The notes: generated by a model from the sequence alone, not told the origin. DNA of 64,000 nucleotides from Chryseobacterium sp. MEBOG06 (GCF_021869765.1 NZ_CP084580.1:4278001-4342000); one strand, 5' to 3'; numbered from the stretch's first letter, positions 44,403 to 53,771 are shown. A program made the numbers and translations.

Positions 44403-47400
44403 ATGTTAAAACAATTTATAGAAAGACCGGTCCTTTCAACGGTCATCTCCATAATACTCTTATTATTGGGAGCCCTGTCTCTCTTTAATTTACCGATTGC
44501 CCTCTTTCCAGATATCGCTCCACCAAGTGTTCAGGTAACGGCATTCTATCCCGGAGCTAACGCTGAGGTTGTTGCCCGGTCTGTAGCCACTCCTATTGAG
44601 GAAGCAGTGAACGGAGTTGAGAACATGACTTATATGACCTCAAACTCCAGCAATGACGGTACCATGACCCTGAGTGTTTTCTTCAAACAGGGAGCTGATG
44701 CCGATAATGCTGCAGTAAACGTACAGAACCGTGTATCAAAAGCAATGAGCCAGCTTCCTCAGGAGGTTGTACAAGCCGGAATCTCAACACAGAAAGTTCA
44801 GAACAGTATGATCATGTTCATGGGACTGACCAGTGAAAATGAAAAACAATATGATGAGCTATTCCTTCAAAACTACCTGAAGATTAATGTTATTCCACAG
44901 ATACAGCGTATCCCGGGAGTAGCACAGGCTCAGGTATTCGGAACAAGAGATTATTCTATGAGAATCTGGCTGAAGCCAGATAGATTAGCGGCCAACAATC
45001 TTTCTCCGCAGGAGGTTCTTGGGGCCATCAAAGATCATAACCTTGAAGCTGCTCCAGGACGTCTTGGACAGGGAAGCAAGGAAACTTACGAGTATATCCT
45101 TAAATACAAAGGAAAACTTAGCAAAGGGGAAGATTATGAAAATATTGCTATTAAAGCCAATAGTGACGGATCATTCCTAAGACTGAAAGATGTAGCAAGA
45201 GTAGAATTTGGTTCCTATACTTATACTGCAACAAACAGGGTAGACGGAAAACCGGTGGCAGGATTTGCTATTTTACAGACTGCAGGTTCTAATGCAAATG
45301 AAATTCTTACAGAAATTGAAAAGCAGGTAAAGGTAATGGAGACTACTCTTCCAAAAGGAGTAAAGCCAATTATCATGTATAATTCTAAAGACTTTTTGGA
45401 TGCTTCTATTCATCAGGTTGTTGAAACGTTAGTCATTGCATTCATTCTGGTATTTATTGTGGTATACATTTTCCTTCAGGATTTCAGATCTACATTAATT
45501 CCTGCGATTGCCGTACCGGTGGCCATTATCGGAACATTTTTCTTCCTGCAGTTATTTGGTTTCAGTATCAATATGCTTACGTTGTTTGCTTTGGTACTCG
45601 CCATTGGTATTGTAGTGGATGACGCAATTGTAGTAGTAGAAGCCGTCCATTCTAAAATGGAACAGACAGGAATGCCTGTAGAACATGCTACGATGAACTC
45701 TATGAGTGAAATTTCAGGAGCAATTATTTCTATTACACTGGTAATGTGTGCCGTGTTTATTCCGGTTGGTTTCATGCAGGGGCCCGCAGGAGTTTTCTAC
45801 AGACAGTTTGCCTTTACATTAGCTATTGCCATTCTTATTTCTGCGGTAAACGCTTTGACATTGAGTCCGGCATTATGTGCTATGTTCTTAAATGATCCTC
45901 AGGGAGAGCATGGTGACCATGGTCATAAAAAAGGTTTTGGAGCAAGATTCTTCAACGCCTTCAATGCCAGCTTCAATACCATGACCCGAAAATATATTTA
46001 CAGCCTCAAATTTTTAATTAAAAATAAATGGGTAGCGATAGGGGGGCTTGTAATAATAACTGCAGCAAGTGTCTTTCTGATCAAAAAAGCACCATCAGGA
46101 TTTATTCCTACGGAAGACCAGGGATTTGTATTATATGCAGTGAATACTCCTCCGGGAAGTTCATTGGAAAGAACTCACAAAGCGACAGCACAAATTGATA
46201 AAATCATCAATGCCGAAAAGTCAACCAATCACCTTTGGGTAGCAGATGGGATGAACTTTATCAGTAACGCCAATGCTTCGCCTTACTCTGCTGGATTTAT
46301 CAAACTTAAAGATTATGATAAACGTGGTGAGATGAAAGACCCGGATCAGATTGCAGCTATGCTGACAGGTAAAGTAAGCCAGGTAAAAGATGCCAATGCA
46401 TTTTTCTTCAACTTCCCTACAATCCAGGGTTTTGGTAACGTTTCCGGATTTGAATTTATGCTTCAGGATAAAACCAATGGCTCTTTTGAACAATTGGGAA
46501 CAACTACTCAGGCATTTATCGGAGAATTGATGAAACGTCCGGAGATTGCTTTTGCCTTTACAACTTATGCGGCAGGAAATCCACAGTACACTATTGATGT
46601 AGATACGGATAAAGCAAATCAGCTGGGAGTTTCTGTTACCGATCTGATGCAGACCATGCAGATTTACTACGGAAGTAGTTTCGTTTCAGATTTCAACAGA
46701 TTTGGAAAATATTACAGAGTAATGGCTCAGGCAGATATTCCTTATCGTACTGATATCAACTCTCTGGAAGGTATTTATGTTAAAAACAAATCAGGAGAAA
46801 TGGTTCCAGCTAAAACGTTAGTTACTTTAAAAAGAACTTTCGGACCTGAGACCGTAACCAGAAATAACCTATTCAACGCAGTAACGATCAACGGAACACC
46901 AAAACCAGGATACAGTACCGGAGATGCGATCAAGGCGGTGGAAGAAGTAGCTCAGAAATCACTTCCTAGAGGATATGGATATGAATGGACAGGGATTACC
47001 CGTGAAGAGATTAAAACAAGTGGCCAGACTTCATTTATCTTCTTTTTAAGTATTCTGTTCGTATACTTCTTGCTGGCAGCGCAATATGAAAGTTACATCC
47101 TTCCTTTTGCAATTATTCTTACCATTCCGACAGGTATTTTTGGAGTATTTGCCTTCACAGGATTAGCAGGAATTGATAATAATATCTATGTACAGGTCGG
47201 ATTGATCATGCTGGTCGGGCTATTAGCAAAAAATGCCATCCTTATTGTGGAATTTGCTGTACAAAGAAGAAAAGCAGGGAAATCACTGATAGAATCTGCT
47301 CTTCAGGCATCAAGATTACGTCTGAGACCAATTCTGATGACCTCTTTTGCCTTTATCGTAGGTATGCTTCCATTGGTATGGACGCAGGGAGCCTCTTCAA

Positions 47401-47582
47401 AAGGAAATCACTCTATTGGTTACAGTACCGTAGGAGGAATGCTTACAGGAGTTATATTTGGGATATTTATTATTCCGGTAATGTATGTAGTCTTCCAGTA
47501 TCTGCATGAAAAAATGCCGAGCAGAAAAAAGAAAAGACTTCTGAAAAAACAACAGGAAGAACTTTTAGCTGCTACTCATTAA
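44403..47582 (+). CDS. RND multidrug efflux pump, inner-membrane (HAE1/AcrB type)
   Basis: 1059 residues, full length for the AcrB family. One N-terminal membrane helix, a large periplasmic domain, helices 2-6 (about 340-500), a second periplasmic domain and helices 8-12 (about 870-1045). Proton-relay Asp pair in GIVVDDAIVVVEA (about 405) and the F-P-D-I-A-P-P-x-V-x-V segment near 36 identify the hydrophobe/amphiphile-efflux branch. It exports drugs or other amphiphilic compounds in exchange for protons. It starts 39 bases after the adaptor gene. Confidence 0.97.
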   Translation: MLKQFIERPVLSTVISIILLLLGALSLFNLPIALFPDIAPPSVQVTAFYPGANAEVVARSVATPIEEAVNGVENMTYMTSNSSNDGTMTLSVFFKQGADADNAAVNVQNRVSKAMSQLPQEVVQAGISTQKVQNSMIMFMGLTSENEKQYDELFLQNYLKINVIPQIQRIPGVAQAQVFGTRDYSMRIWLKPDRLAANNLSPQEVLGAIKDHNLEAAPGRLGQGSKETYEYILKYKGKLSKGEDYENIAIKANSDGSFLRLKDVARVEFGSYTYTATNRVDGKPVAGFAILQTAGSNANEILTEIEKQVKVMETTLPKGVKPIIMYNSKDFLDASIHQVVETLVIAFILVFIVVYIFLQDFRSTLIPAIAVPVAIIGTFFFLQLFGFSINMLTLFALVLAIGIVVDDAIVVVEAVHSKMEQTGMPVEHATMNSMSEISGAIISITLVMCAVFIPVGFMQGPAGVFYRQFAFTLAIAILISAVNALTLSPALCAMFLNDPQGEHGDHGHKKGFGARFFNAFNASFNTMTRKYIYSLKFLIKNKWVAIGGLVIITAASVFLIKKAPSGFIPTEDQGFVLYAVNTPPGSSLERTHKATAQIDKIINAEKSTNHLWVADGMNFISNANASPYSAGFIKLKDYDKRGEMKDPDQIAAMLTGKVSQVKDANAFFFNFPTIQGFGNVSGFEFMLQDKTNGSFEQLGTTTQAFIGELMKRPEIAFAFTTYAAGNPQYTIDVDTDKANQLGVSVTDLMQTMQIYYGSSFVSDFNRFGKYYRVMAQADIPYRTDINSLEGIYVKNKSGEMVPAKTLVTLKRTFGPETVTRNNLFNAVTINGTPKPGYSTGDAIKAVEEVAQKSLPRGYGYEWTGITREEIKTSGQTSFIFFLSILFVYFLLAAQYESYILPFAIILTIPTGIFGVFAFTGLAGIDNNIYVQVGLIMLVGLLAKNAILIVEFAVQRRKAGKSLIESALQASRLRLRPILMTSFAFIVGMLPLVWTQGASSKGNHSIGYSTVGGMLTGVIFGIFIIPVMYVVFQYLHEKMPSRKKKRLLKKQQEELLAATH

Positions 47583-47752
47583 TAAAAAATGAATTACAAA
47601 AACTTAGAGAAAATTTTAAGACCAAAAGATTAATTATTCTCTTATCTGTTCTTAATGGTTTAAAAAAGCTAAATATTTTCTCCTACTAAAGACAATTTTT
47701 GCATCAACTGAAACCTCTCTAAGTTTTGTATTCAATTAAAAGTTTAAAAACT

Positions 47753-49165
47753 ATGAAAAGAGTAAAAAATATTATTCTAACATTTGCGATAGCTTTAGGC
47801 TCTGCTTCGTGTGTGTCCAAACTGGCATACATGGAGCCGGACCTTCCGCTTCCGGAAAAGTTCCAGTATACAGCAACTGCCGATACAGCCAGTGTTGCTA
47901 ATCTGGAATGGAAACAGTTTTTCAATGATCCTATTTTACAGGGATTGATAGAAAAAGGAATTAAAAACAACTATGACCTGCAGATTGCATTAAAACAGGT
48001 TGCTGCTTCACAGGAAAAATTGAAGCAGGCAAAATATATGCAGTATCCTGACGTTGGCTTTGCAGTATCAGGACAGATTTCAAAGCCATCTAAAAACAGC
48101 ATGAATGGTCAAAGCTTAAATTTATTTTTAGGACAAAGTCATGTTGAAGATTATAATGCAGCGTTCAATTTATCATGGGAAGCCGACATCTGGGGGAAAA
48201 TAAAAAATCAGCAGGAAGTTTCAAGAATGCAGTATCTGCAAACGTATGAAGGTTCAAAAGCTGTCCAGACTCAGGTTGTAGCTGCCATTGCTCAGGGATA
48301 TTATAATCTGCTGATGCTCGACAGACAGTTAACCATTGCGAAATCCAATCTTGAATTGAGCAGCAATACCCTATTGATTACACAGAAAATGTGGGAAAGC
48401 GGGGATACAACTTCTTTAGGAGTACAGCAGTCTGCTGCACAGAAGCAGGCAACAGAACTATTGATTTCCCAGCTGGAACAAAATATTGCCATTCAGGAGA
48501 ACGCTCTCAGTATTCTGGTAGGTGAAACACCTAACAAAGTAAGCAGAACAATTGAAATGTCTGACACTTCTTTACCTCAAACCATCTCTGCCGGACTTCC
48601 TGCAGCAATGGTAAGCCGTAGACCGGATGTACGCCAGCAGGAACTGGTTTTATTACAGTCAAATGCAATGGTAGGAATTGCCCAGGCTAATATGTATCCT
48701 GCATTGAAAATTACGGCTAACGGAGGAGTGAATTCATTCAAGATTGATAACTGGTTTCAGATTCCGGCATCCTTATTTGGGTCCGTTCTGGGAGGGATTA
48801 CCCAGCCTATTTTCCAGAAAAAGCAATTAAAAACGGACCTGGAAGTAGCTAAAATTCAACGGGAACGGAACGTTCTGGCCTTCCGCCAATCGGTACTCAA
48901 TGCTGTAGGTGAGGTTTCTGATGCATTGGTTTCCAATGAGAGTCTGAAGGTTCAGGAACAAAAGGCTGCAGAGCAGGCCAATACACTGAAAGATGGTATT
49001 AAAAGTGCACAACTTCTTTACAAAGGAGGTTCAGCCAATTACCTGGAAGTGATTACAGCACAGGGAAATTCCCTACAGGCAGAGCTGAATCTGGCTTCCA
49101 TTAAAAGACAGAGATTAAGCAGCATTGTAGACTTATACAGAGCGCTTGGAGGCGGTTGGAAGTAG
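47753..49165 (+). CDS. Outer-membrane efflux channel (OprM/NodT type) lipoprotein
   Basis: 470 residues from the ATG at 47753; nine residues upstream in frame lack a good start. The signal peptide ends at GSASC (lipobox Cys18). The two OEP repeats (about 60-250 and 265-465) each have the long helical pairs of TolC-like channels, with N-Y-D-L-Q-I-A-L, S-W-E-A-D-I-W-G-K and a second half F-G-S-V-L-G-G-I-T-Q-P-I. It completes the three-part pump. A 170-base gap separates it from the pump gene, without an evident terminator. Confidence 0.94.
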   Translation: MKRVKNIILTFAIALGSASCVSKLAYMEPDLPLPEKFQYTATADTASVANLEWKQFFNDPILQGLIEKGIKNNYDLQIALKQVAASQEKLKQAKYMQYPDVGFAVSGQISKPSKNSMNGQSLNLFLGQSHVEDYNAAFNLSWEADIWGKIKNQQEVSRMQYLQTYEGSKAVQTQVVAAIAQGYYNLLMLDRQLTIAKSNLELSSNTLLITQKMWESGDTTSLGVQQSAAQKQATELLISQLEQNIAIQENALSILVGETPNKVSRTIEMSDTSLPQTISAGLPAAMVSRRPDVRQQELVLLQSNAMVGIAQANMYPALKITANGGVNSFKIDNWFQIPASLFGSVLGGITQPIFQKKQLKTDLEVAKIQRERNVLAFRQSVLNAVGEVSDALVSNESLKVQEQKAAEQANTLKDGIKSAQLLYKGGSANYLEVITAQGNSLQAELNLASIKRQRLSSIVDLYRALGGGWK

Positions 49166-49187
49166 TAAATTAAATTATATTTGTTGA

Positions 49188-49216
49188 AGTGCGGTTCTTT
49201 TGGACCGCATTTTTTT
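49188..49216 (+). terminator. Terminator of the efflux operon
   Basis: TGCGGTTC pairs with GGACCGCA (one G-T pair), then seven T; 23 bases after the stop. Confidence 0.7.
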
Positions 49217-49244
49217 ATGCTATGAATTTTAAGAATGATTATGC

Positions 49245-49346
49245 TTGTCATTCTGACGAATGAAGAATCTCATTGCTTATTGTAAGATTCTTCATTCCAC
49301 TTAGGAACTACGTTCGCAGACTTTCAGTCTGTATTCAGAATGACAA
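49245..49346. repeat. Dispersed palindromic repeat (GTCATTCTGA type)
   Basis: 102 bases bounded by TTGTCATTCTGA and its exact complement TCAGAATGACAA. Inside, AATGAAGAATCT and its complement form a 12-base hairpin arm pair. It resembles the REP-like intergenic elements seen in many Bacteroidota genomes. Whether it moves is unknown; copies elsewhere in the chromosome would be expected. Confidence 0.65.
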
Positions 49347-49360
49347 ACTGGAAGCTTAAT

Positions 49361-50275
49361 TTACTTCTGAAACTGCTCCGCAATCCATTGAAGCAAATCT
49401 TCAAAATCCTTTTCAGAGTATCCCAACTGCAAATAATGAATATCATCCGCCTTTCTATACCATGTCAGCTGACGTTTTGCATATCTCCGGCTGTTTTTCT
49501 TGATTTCGGAAACCGCAAAATCAAGATCCCATTCTCCATCAAAATATTTAAACAGTTCAGCATATCCCACAGTATTCAGAGCAGTCAGACCTTGGAATTT
49601 TTCAAGACCTTTTACCTCATCCAGCAGACCTTTCTCCATCATTATATCCACTCTTCTGTTGATTCTGTCATACAGTTCTTCTCTTGGAGCTTCAATTCCG
49701 ATTCTGATTACCCTAAAATCTCTGCCATTCTGGGAAACCGCAATATGCTCAGAATATTTTTTATCCGTCTGCCAGATAATATCAATTGCTCTTAGCAGCC
49801 TGCGGTGATTGTGAAGATCCACGACATTAAAATATTCAGGATCGAGCTCTTTTAAAATTTCCTGAAGTTTTTCTATACCTTCCTGCTCAAAAATTTTCTG
49901 AAGTTTCTCCTGATTTTCAGCATTAGCTTCAGGCAGATCATGCAGCCCTTCAATCAGTGCTTTTTCATACATCATACTTCCTCCCACAAGAATGACAGTA
50001 TCATGGTCTTTAAAAAGTTCATTGAGCTTGTGCAGGGCATCTTCTTCATACTGCCCTATAGAATAGTAGTCTTCAACTGAAAGATTTCCAATAAAATGAT
50101 GAGGAGCTTCCGCAAGTTCTTCCTCGGAAGGAGCTGCCGTTCCTATTTTCATTTCTTTAAAAAACTGTCTGGAATCGCAGGAAATAACTTCTGTATTGAA
50201 ATGTTGAGCCAAATCAATTGCCAGTCTCGTTTTACCAATCCCAGTGGGTCCTACTACAGAAATCAAATTTTTCAT
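49361..50275 (-). CDS. miaA: tRNA dimethylallyltransferase MiaA
   Basis: 304 residues, normal length. It adds a dimethylallyl group to A37 of tRNAs that read UNN codons. The P-loop GPTGIGKTRLA (about 8-18), the S-C-D-S-R-Q-F-F-K-E segment and the later N-H-R-R-L-L-R-A-I-D and K-K-N-S-R-R-Y-A-K-R-Q-L-T-W-Y-R segments (about 250-275) are typical. It is divergent from the YicC-family gene. Confidence 0.96.
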   Translation of the reverse strand: MKNLISVVGPTGIGKTRLAIDLAQHFNTEVISCDSRQFFKEMKIGTAAPSEEELAEAPHHFIGNLSVEDYYSIGQYEEDALHKLNELFKDHDTVILVGGSMMYEKALIEGLHDLPEANAENQEKLQKIFEQEGIEKLQEILKELDPEYFNVVDLHNHRRLLRAIDIIWQTDKKYSEHIAVSQNGRDFRVIRIGIEAPREELYDRINRRVDIMMEKGLLDEVKGLEKFQGLTALNTVGYAELFKYFDGEWDLDFAVSEIKKNSRRYAKRQLTWYRKADDIHYLQLGYSEKDFEDLLQWIAEQFQK

Positions 50276-50344
50276 CAGTTCACGTTCATTATTTTATTGG
50301 TCAGATGTAATCTATACAGATTTCACTGTGCTAATTTAAATGTT

Positions 50345-50352
50345 TATCTTTG
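50345..50352 (+). promoter_or_regulatory. -7 element of the YicC-family gene
   Basis: TATCTTTG, 17 bases before the ATG at 50370. Confidence 0.5.
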
Positions 50353-50369
50353 TACAACAATAAAAAACT

Positions 50370-51227
50370 ATGATTTTATCAATGACCGGATTCGGTAGAG
50401 CCGAAGATGTTTTTGAAGGAAAAAAAATTACAATAGATATTAAATCACTGAACAGTAAGAGCTTTGATTTAAATATTAAAATTCCTTTACGATATAAAGA
50501 AAAAGAATTTGAGATCAGAAAAATTCTTAACGATAGAATTATCCGTGGAAAAGTAGACTGCTACGTTAATCTGGAGAATCTTGAAGAGTCTAATGATGTA
50601 AAAATAAATAAAAACTTAATTGATTCTTATGTTAAAGAATTGAGAAATATTGCATCAGACGGTCCAGATTTCGAATACCTTAAAATGGCTGTAAGACTTC
50701 CTGATGCGATCACTTCCAGACCTGACGAACTTACAGAAGGTGAATGGGAAGCTTTGGCTAAGATCGTTCATGCTGCGGTAGACCGTTTCGAAGAATTCAG
50801 AAAAACTGAAGGCAGCATTTTACATGAAGAATTAAACAGGAATATCCAGAATATTGATAAATATCTTGGTGAGGTGATTCCTTTTGAAGAGGAAAGAATC
50901 ATCAGTGTAAAAGAACGTTACCAAAAGTCGTTGAAAGAATTCGAGAATGTAGATGAGACCCGTTTCTATCAGGAAATGGCTTATTTTACAGAAAAATTGG
51001 ATATTTCAGAAGAAAAGGTAAGACTTGCCCAGCACCTGAAATACTATAAAGAAGTAATGGATAATGAATCTTTCAATGGGAAAAAACTAGGTTTTATTTC
51101 TCAGGAAATCGGAAGAGAGATCAATACATTAGGTTCTAAAGCCAATCATTCCGCAATTCAGAAATTGGTGGTGATGATGAAAGATGATCTGGAAAAAATA
51201 AAAGAACAAACGTTAAACGTACTGTAG
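50370..51227 (+). CDS. YicC/YloC family endoribonuclease
   Basis: 285 residues. It begins MILSMTGFGRAE and has S-L-N-S-K-S-F-D-L-N-I-K-I-P (about 28-41) and, at the end, the family's H-L-K-Y-Y-K-E-V-M, G-K-K-L-G-F-I-S-Q-E-I-G-R-E-I-N-T-L-G-S-K-A segment (about 235-265). E. coli YicC is reported to be an endoribonuclease. A short spacer and gmk follow, a widely kept gene order. Confidence 0.92.
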   Translation: MILSMTGFGRAEDVFEGKKITIDIKSLNSKSFDLNIKIPLRYKEKEFEIRKILNDRIIRGKVDCYVNLENLEESNDVKINKNLIDSYVKELRNIASDGPDFEYLKMAVRLPDAITSRPDELTEGEWEALAKIVHAAVDRFEEFRKTEGSILHEELNRNIQNIDKYLGEVIPFEEERIISVKERYQKSLKEFENVDETRFYQEMAYFTEKLDISEEKVRLAQHLKYYKEVMDNESFNGKKLGFISQEIGREINTLGSKANHSAIQKLVVMMKDDLEKIKEQTLNVL

Positions 51228-51308
51228 TAGTTACAGGGTGGAGATACAAGGTAATGGCCGATGGCCTCTAAACCGGAACTCTGAACCCGAAACCCGAAAC
51301 TTAAGAAC

Positions 51309-51875
51309 ATGGATAAAGTAATTATATTTTCAGCACCATCGGGGAGCGGAAAAACTACATTGGTAAAATATTCTTTAGAAACATTTCCTGAACTGGAATT
51401 TTCTATTTCCTGTACTACAAGACAGCCGAGAGGAAGTGAAATTCATGCAGTGGATTATCATTTTTTAACACCTGATGAATTCAGACAGAAAATCTCCGAA
51501 AATGCTTTTGTGGAATATGAGGAAGTTTATACTGATAAATATTACGGTACTTTAAAATCCGAGGTAGAAAAAATCTGGAATCAGGGAAAAGTTGTTATTT
51601 TTGATGTAGATGTAAAAGGAGGTATTTCTCTGAAAAAATATTTTGGAGAAAAAGCGTTGTCTATTTTTATAGAACCCCCTTCCATCGAAGAACTGGAACG
51701 CAGATTGATTTCAAGAAACACAGATGATGCAGAAACCATCCAAACCCGTGTAGCAAAGGCAGAAGAAGAAATGTCTTATGCAGCCGAGTTTGACAAGATC
51801 GTAATTAATGCTGATCTTGATATAGCTAAAAAAGAAATAGAAAGTTTAATAAAAAGTTTTATAGAAAGCAATTAG
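51309..51875 (+). CDS. gmk: Guanylate kinase
   Basis: 188 residues. It phosphorylates GMP to GDP with ATP. The P-loop SAPSGSGKTTLV (about 8-19), S-I-S-C-T-T-R-Q-P-R-G (about 34-44, GMP binding), D-Y-H-F-L, E-Y-E-E-V-Y-T-D-K-Y-Y-G-T and the lid R-x-x-x-R segment I-S-R-N-T-D are all present. The spacer before it holds short CCCGAAA repeats and that after it TTCTAA-type repeats, so gmk is a chromosomal neighbour of low-complexity DNA. Confidence 0.97.
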   Translation: MDKVIIFSAPSGSGKTTLVKYSLETFPELEFSISCTTRQPRGSEIHAVDYHFLTPDEFRQKISENAFVEYEEVYTDKYYGTLKSEVEKIWNQGKVVIFDVDVKGGISLKKYFGEKALSIFIEPPSIEELERRLISRNTDDAETIQTRVAKAEEEMSYAAEFDKIVINADLDIAKKEIESLIKSFIESN

Positions 51876-51970
51876 AAGCTAGCAATCAGATGTTAGATTT
51901 TTAAATCAGGGAAAAAAATTCACCCTATTTTCAACCGACTTCTGATTTCTAACCTCCAACTTCTATAAAG
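51876..51970. repeat. Low-complexity TTCTAA/TTAGA-type spacer repeats
   Basis: TTAGAAGCTAGCAATCAGATGTTAG and later ACTTCTGATTTCTAACCTCCAACTTC are imperfect copies of the text seen at 26946-27015, partly in inverted order. Between yicC and gmk (51228-51308) a similar spacer holds CCCGAAACCCGAAAC. Confidence 0.35.
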
Positions 51971-51988
51971 AAAAAAATTGAGGTTGAT

Positions 51989-53008
51989 ATGAGTACCGAA
52001 ACATTAGAAAAAGCTAAATCTGCAATTCCTGTGAGAGGATTTCTGGATATAAAAGATATAGCCATTCCTCAGGGAGAAGAGTTGGTAAAAGCCATTCTGA
52101 AATTGAAAGAGGAGAAAAACGCTGTCATTCTTGCCCATTATTACCAACCGGGAGAGATCCAGGATATCGCTGATTTCCTTGGAGATTCTTTACAGCTGGC
52201 AAGACAGGCAAAAGATACAAATGCTGATATGATTGTATTCTGCGGGGTACATTTCATGGCAGAAGCAGCAAAAATCCTGAATCCAACTAAAAAAGTAGTT
52301 CTTCCAGATACCATGGCAGGATGCTCTCTGGCTGATGGATGTTCGGGAGAAGGTTTGAGAAAAATGCGTGAGCAGCACCCTGATGCTTTAATTGCCACCT
52401 ACATCAACTGTAATGCGGAAACCAAAGCCGAAAGTGATATCATTGTAACCAGCTCCAATGCGGAAACAGTAATTGAAGCCCTTCCAAAGGACAGACCTAT
52501 TATTTTTGCACCGGATAAAAACCTGGGAAGATACCTTTCTAAAAAAACCGGACGTGACATGATTCTTTGGGATGGAAGCTGTGTAGTACACGAAGCTTTT
52601 TCTATGGAAAGAATTGCCAAACAATTGGCAGAAAATCCAGATGCAAAGCTGATTGCACACCCTGAAAGTGAGGAAACGGTTCTGAAACTGGCTCACTTTA
52701 TAGGTTCCACTTCTGCCCTGCTGGATTATGTACAAAAAGATGAATGCCAAAAATTCATTATTGCAACAGAAGAAGGAATTCTGCACGAAATGAGAAAACG
52801 TGCTCCTCACAAAGAATTGATTCCTGCATTAGTTTTTGACGAAAGCTGTAACTGTTCAGAATGTTTTTATATGAAACGTAATACAATGGAAAAATTGTAC
52901 TTATGTATGAAATATGAACTTCCTGAGATTCTTATCGACGAAGAATTAAGGTTAAGAGCTTTGAAGCCTATTGAAGCCATGCTTGATCTTTCAAAGAGTA
53001 TAAAATAA
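51989..53008 (+). CDS. nadA: Quinolinate synthase NadA
   Basis: 339 residues. It condenses iminoaspartate with dihydroxyacetone phosphate to quinolinate in NAD synthesis and carries an oxygen-sensitive 4Fe-4S cluster. The three cluster Cys are in place: F-C-G-V-H-F-M-A-E (about 85), D-G-C-S-G (about 115-118; or the nearby AGC) and the C-terminal D-E-S-C-N-C-S-E-C-F-Y-M-K region (about 285-295). Further typical text is A-H-Y-Y-Q-P and A-T-Y-I-N-C-N-A-E-T-K-A. It ends in a strong terminator. Confidence 0.96.
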   Translation: MSTETLEKAKSAIPVRGFLDIKDIAIPQGEELVKAILKLKEEKNAVILAHYYQPGEIQDIADFLGDSLQLARQAKDTNADMIVFCGVHFMAEAAKILNPTKKVVLPDTMAGCSLADGCSGEGLRKMREQHPDALIATYINCNAETKAESDIIVTSSNAETVIEALPKDRPIIFAPDKNLGRYLSKKTGRDMILWDGSCVVHEAFSMERIAKQLAENPDAKLIAHPESEETVLKLAHFIGSTSALLDYVQKDECQKFIIATEEGILHEMRKRAPHKELIPALVFDESCNCSECFYMKRNTMEKLYLCMKYELPEILIDEELRLRALKPIEAMLDLSKSIK

Positions 53009-53010
53009 AC

Positions 53011-53038
53011 AAAAGCACTGTTTTCACAGTGCTTTTTT
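53011..53038. terminator. Bidirectional terminator after nadA
   Basis: AAAAGCACTGT and ACAGTGCTTTT (11-base arms, 4-base loop) and six T. It probably also ends the peptide operon on the other strand. Confidence 0.85.
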
Positions 53039-53063
53039 ACTTTTATTCACAAAGTCTTTATGG

Positions 53064-53273
53064 CTACTCTGCAGTAATAAAAACAAAACAATCGGAGCTC
53101 ACAAGAACACACATTCTGCATCTCTCTGATAACATCCAATATCCCTCACATGAAGGATCTGTGGATGAACCTGGTCCGAAAACAAGATGTGTAGGGCATC
53201 CATTACAGGTGGAAACACCCGCTCCATTCATCTGACCCAAATTTCTTCTGTTTAGTTTCTTAAGATTTTTCAT
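53064..53273 (-). CDS. Bacteriocin-like GG-leader peptide 1, Cys-rich
   Basis: 69 residues. The leader MKNLKKLNRRNLGQMNGAG (L-x-R-x-x-L-x-x-x-N-G-x-G) looks like a double-Gly-type leader cut by a C39-peptidase ABC exporter. The core of about 50 residues has six Cys in the pattern C-x2-C-P, S-C-x2-Y-W-x-L, C-R-x-C-V and S-x-D-C. The same pattern occurs in the next peptide, showing recent duplication. It is the last gene of a run of small genes. No exporter or modification gene is visible nearby; function is unknown. Confidence 0.7.
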   Translation of the reverse strand: MKNLKKLNRRNLGQMNGAGVSTCNGCPTHLVFGPGSSTDPSCEGYWMLSERCRMCVLVSSDCFVFITAE

Positions 53274-53305
53274 AGTAGTTTTAATTTGGTATTGAATATA
53301 TATAT

Positions 53306-53515
53306 TTAATTATTAAAATCAGAATAATCCGGCCCGTAGCAATCTGTACTTACATCTACACATTGTCTGCAGCTCGCTGGCAGAGCCCAATAGCTCCAGC
53401 AGCTGTTGGTATATTCAGGTCCATCACCATAATTTCCACCTGTTGGACATCCTCCACATCCCTGTATTCCTTTTCCATTAATATTTTTCAGCTTTATTCT
53501 TGATAGCTTTTTCAT
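53306..53515 (-). CDS. Bacteriocin-like GG-leader peptide 2, Cys-rich
   Basis: 69 residues. Leader MKKLSRIKLKNINGKG (ends G-K-G instead of G-G). The core has six Cys in the same order as peptide 1: G-C-G-G-C-P-T-G-G, N-S-C-W-S-Y-W-A-L, A-S-C-R-Q-C-V-D-V and S-T-D-C-Y. It ends with an acidic D-Y-S-D-F-N-N tail. It lies 32 bases upstream of peptide 1's start on the minus strand and shares its transcription direction. Confidence 0.7.
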   Translation of the reverse strand: MKKLSRIKLKNINGKGIQGCGGCPTGGNYGDGPEYTNSCWSYWALPASCRQCVDVSTDCYGPDYSDFNN

Positions 53516-53541
53516 GTTGTTCTATTTAATGTTTATTAAAA

Positions 53542-53712
53542 TTACACCATTGGAGCATAACATGTTCCTCCGGGCTTTCTCCAGCATCCCCAGGCACCGC
53601 CGCCACGGAAGCACACAAATTGCTCACCGCCGCAAGCTTCAATCTGAACATCAGTGAAGCCGCCACTGATATTTTTCTTTTCTTCTCTGGATAATTTTTT
53701 AATTGTTTTCAT
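53542..53712 (-). CDS. Bacteriocin-like GG-leader peptide 3 (56 residues)
   Basis: 56 residues, below the usual cut-off for ORF calls and read here by hand. Leader MKTIKKLSREEKKNISGG ends in a clear double Gly. The core of 38 residues is Gly-rich with four Cys (E-A-C-G-G-E-Q-F-V-C-F-R-G-G-G-A-W-G-C-W; G-T-C-Y-A-P-M-V) and does not share the core pattern of peptides 1 and 2. Start context (TAATTATTATG) matches that of peptide 4. It lies between peptides 2 and 4 on the same strand. Confidence 0.75.
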   Translation of the reverse strand: MKTIKKLSREEKKNISGGFTDVQIEACGGEQFVCFRGGGAWGCWRKPGGTCYAPMV

Positions 53713-53771
53713 AATAATTATTTTTTAAAATTACAGTAAAGAATATTGTTTTTCAAATTTGTTGTCTAAAA

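Noticed and set aside
53029..53235. Plus-strand 68-codon ORF opposite peptide 1
   Set aside because: Low likeness to any protein and antisense to a peptide with a recognisable leader and Cys pattern.
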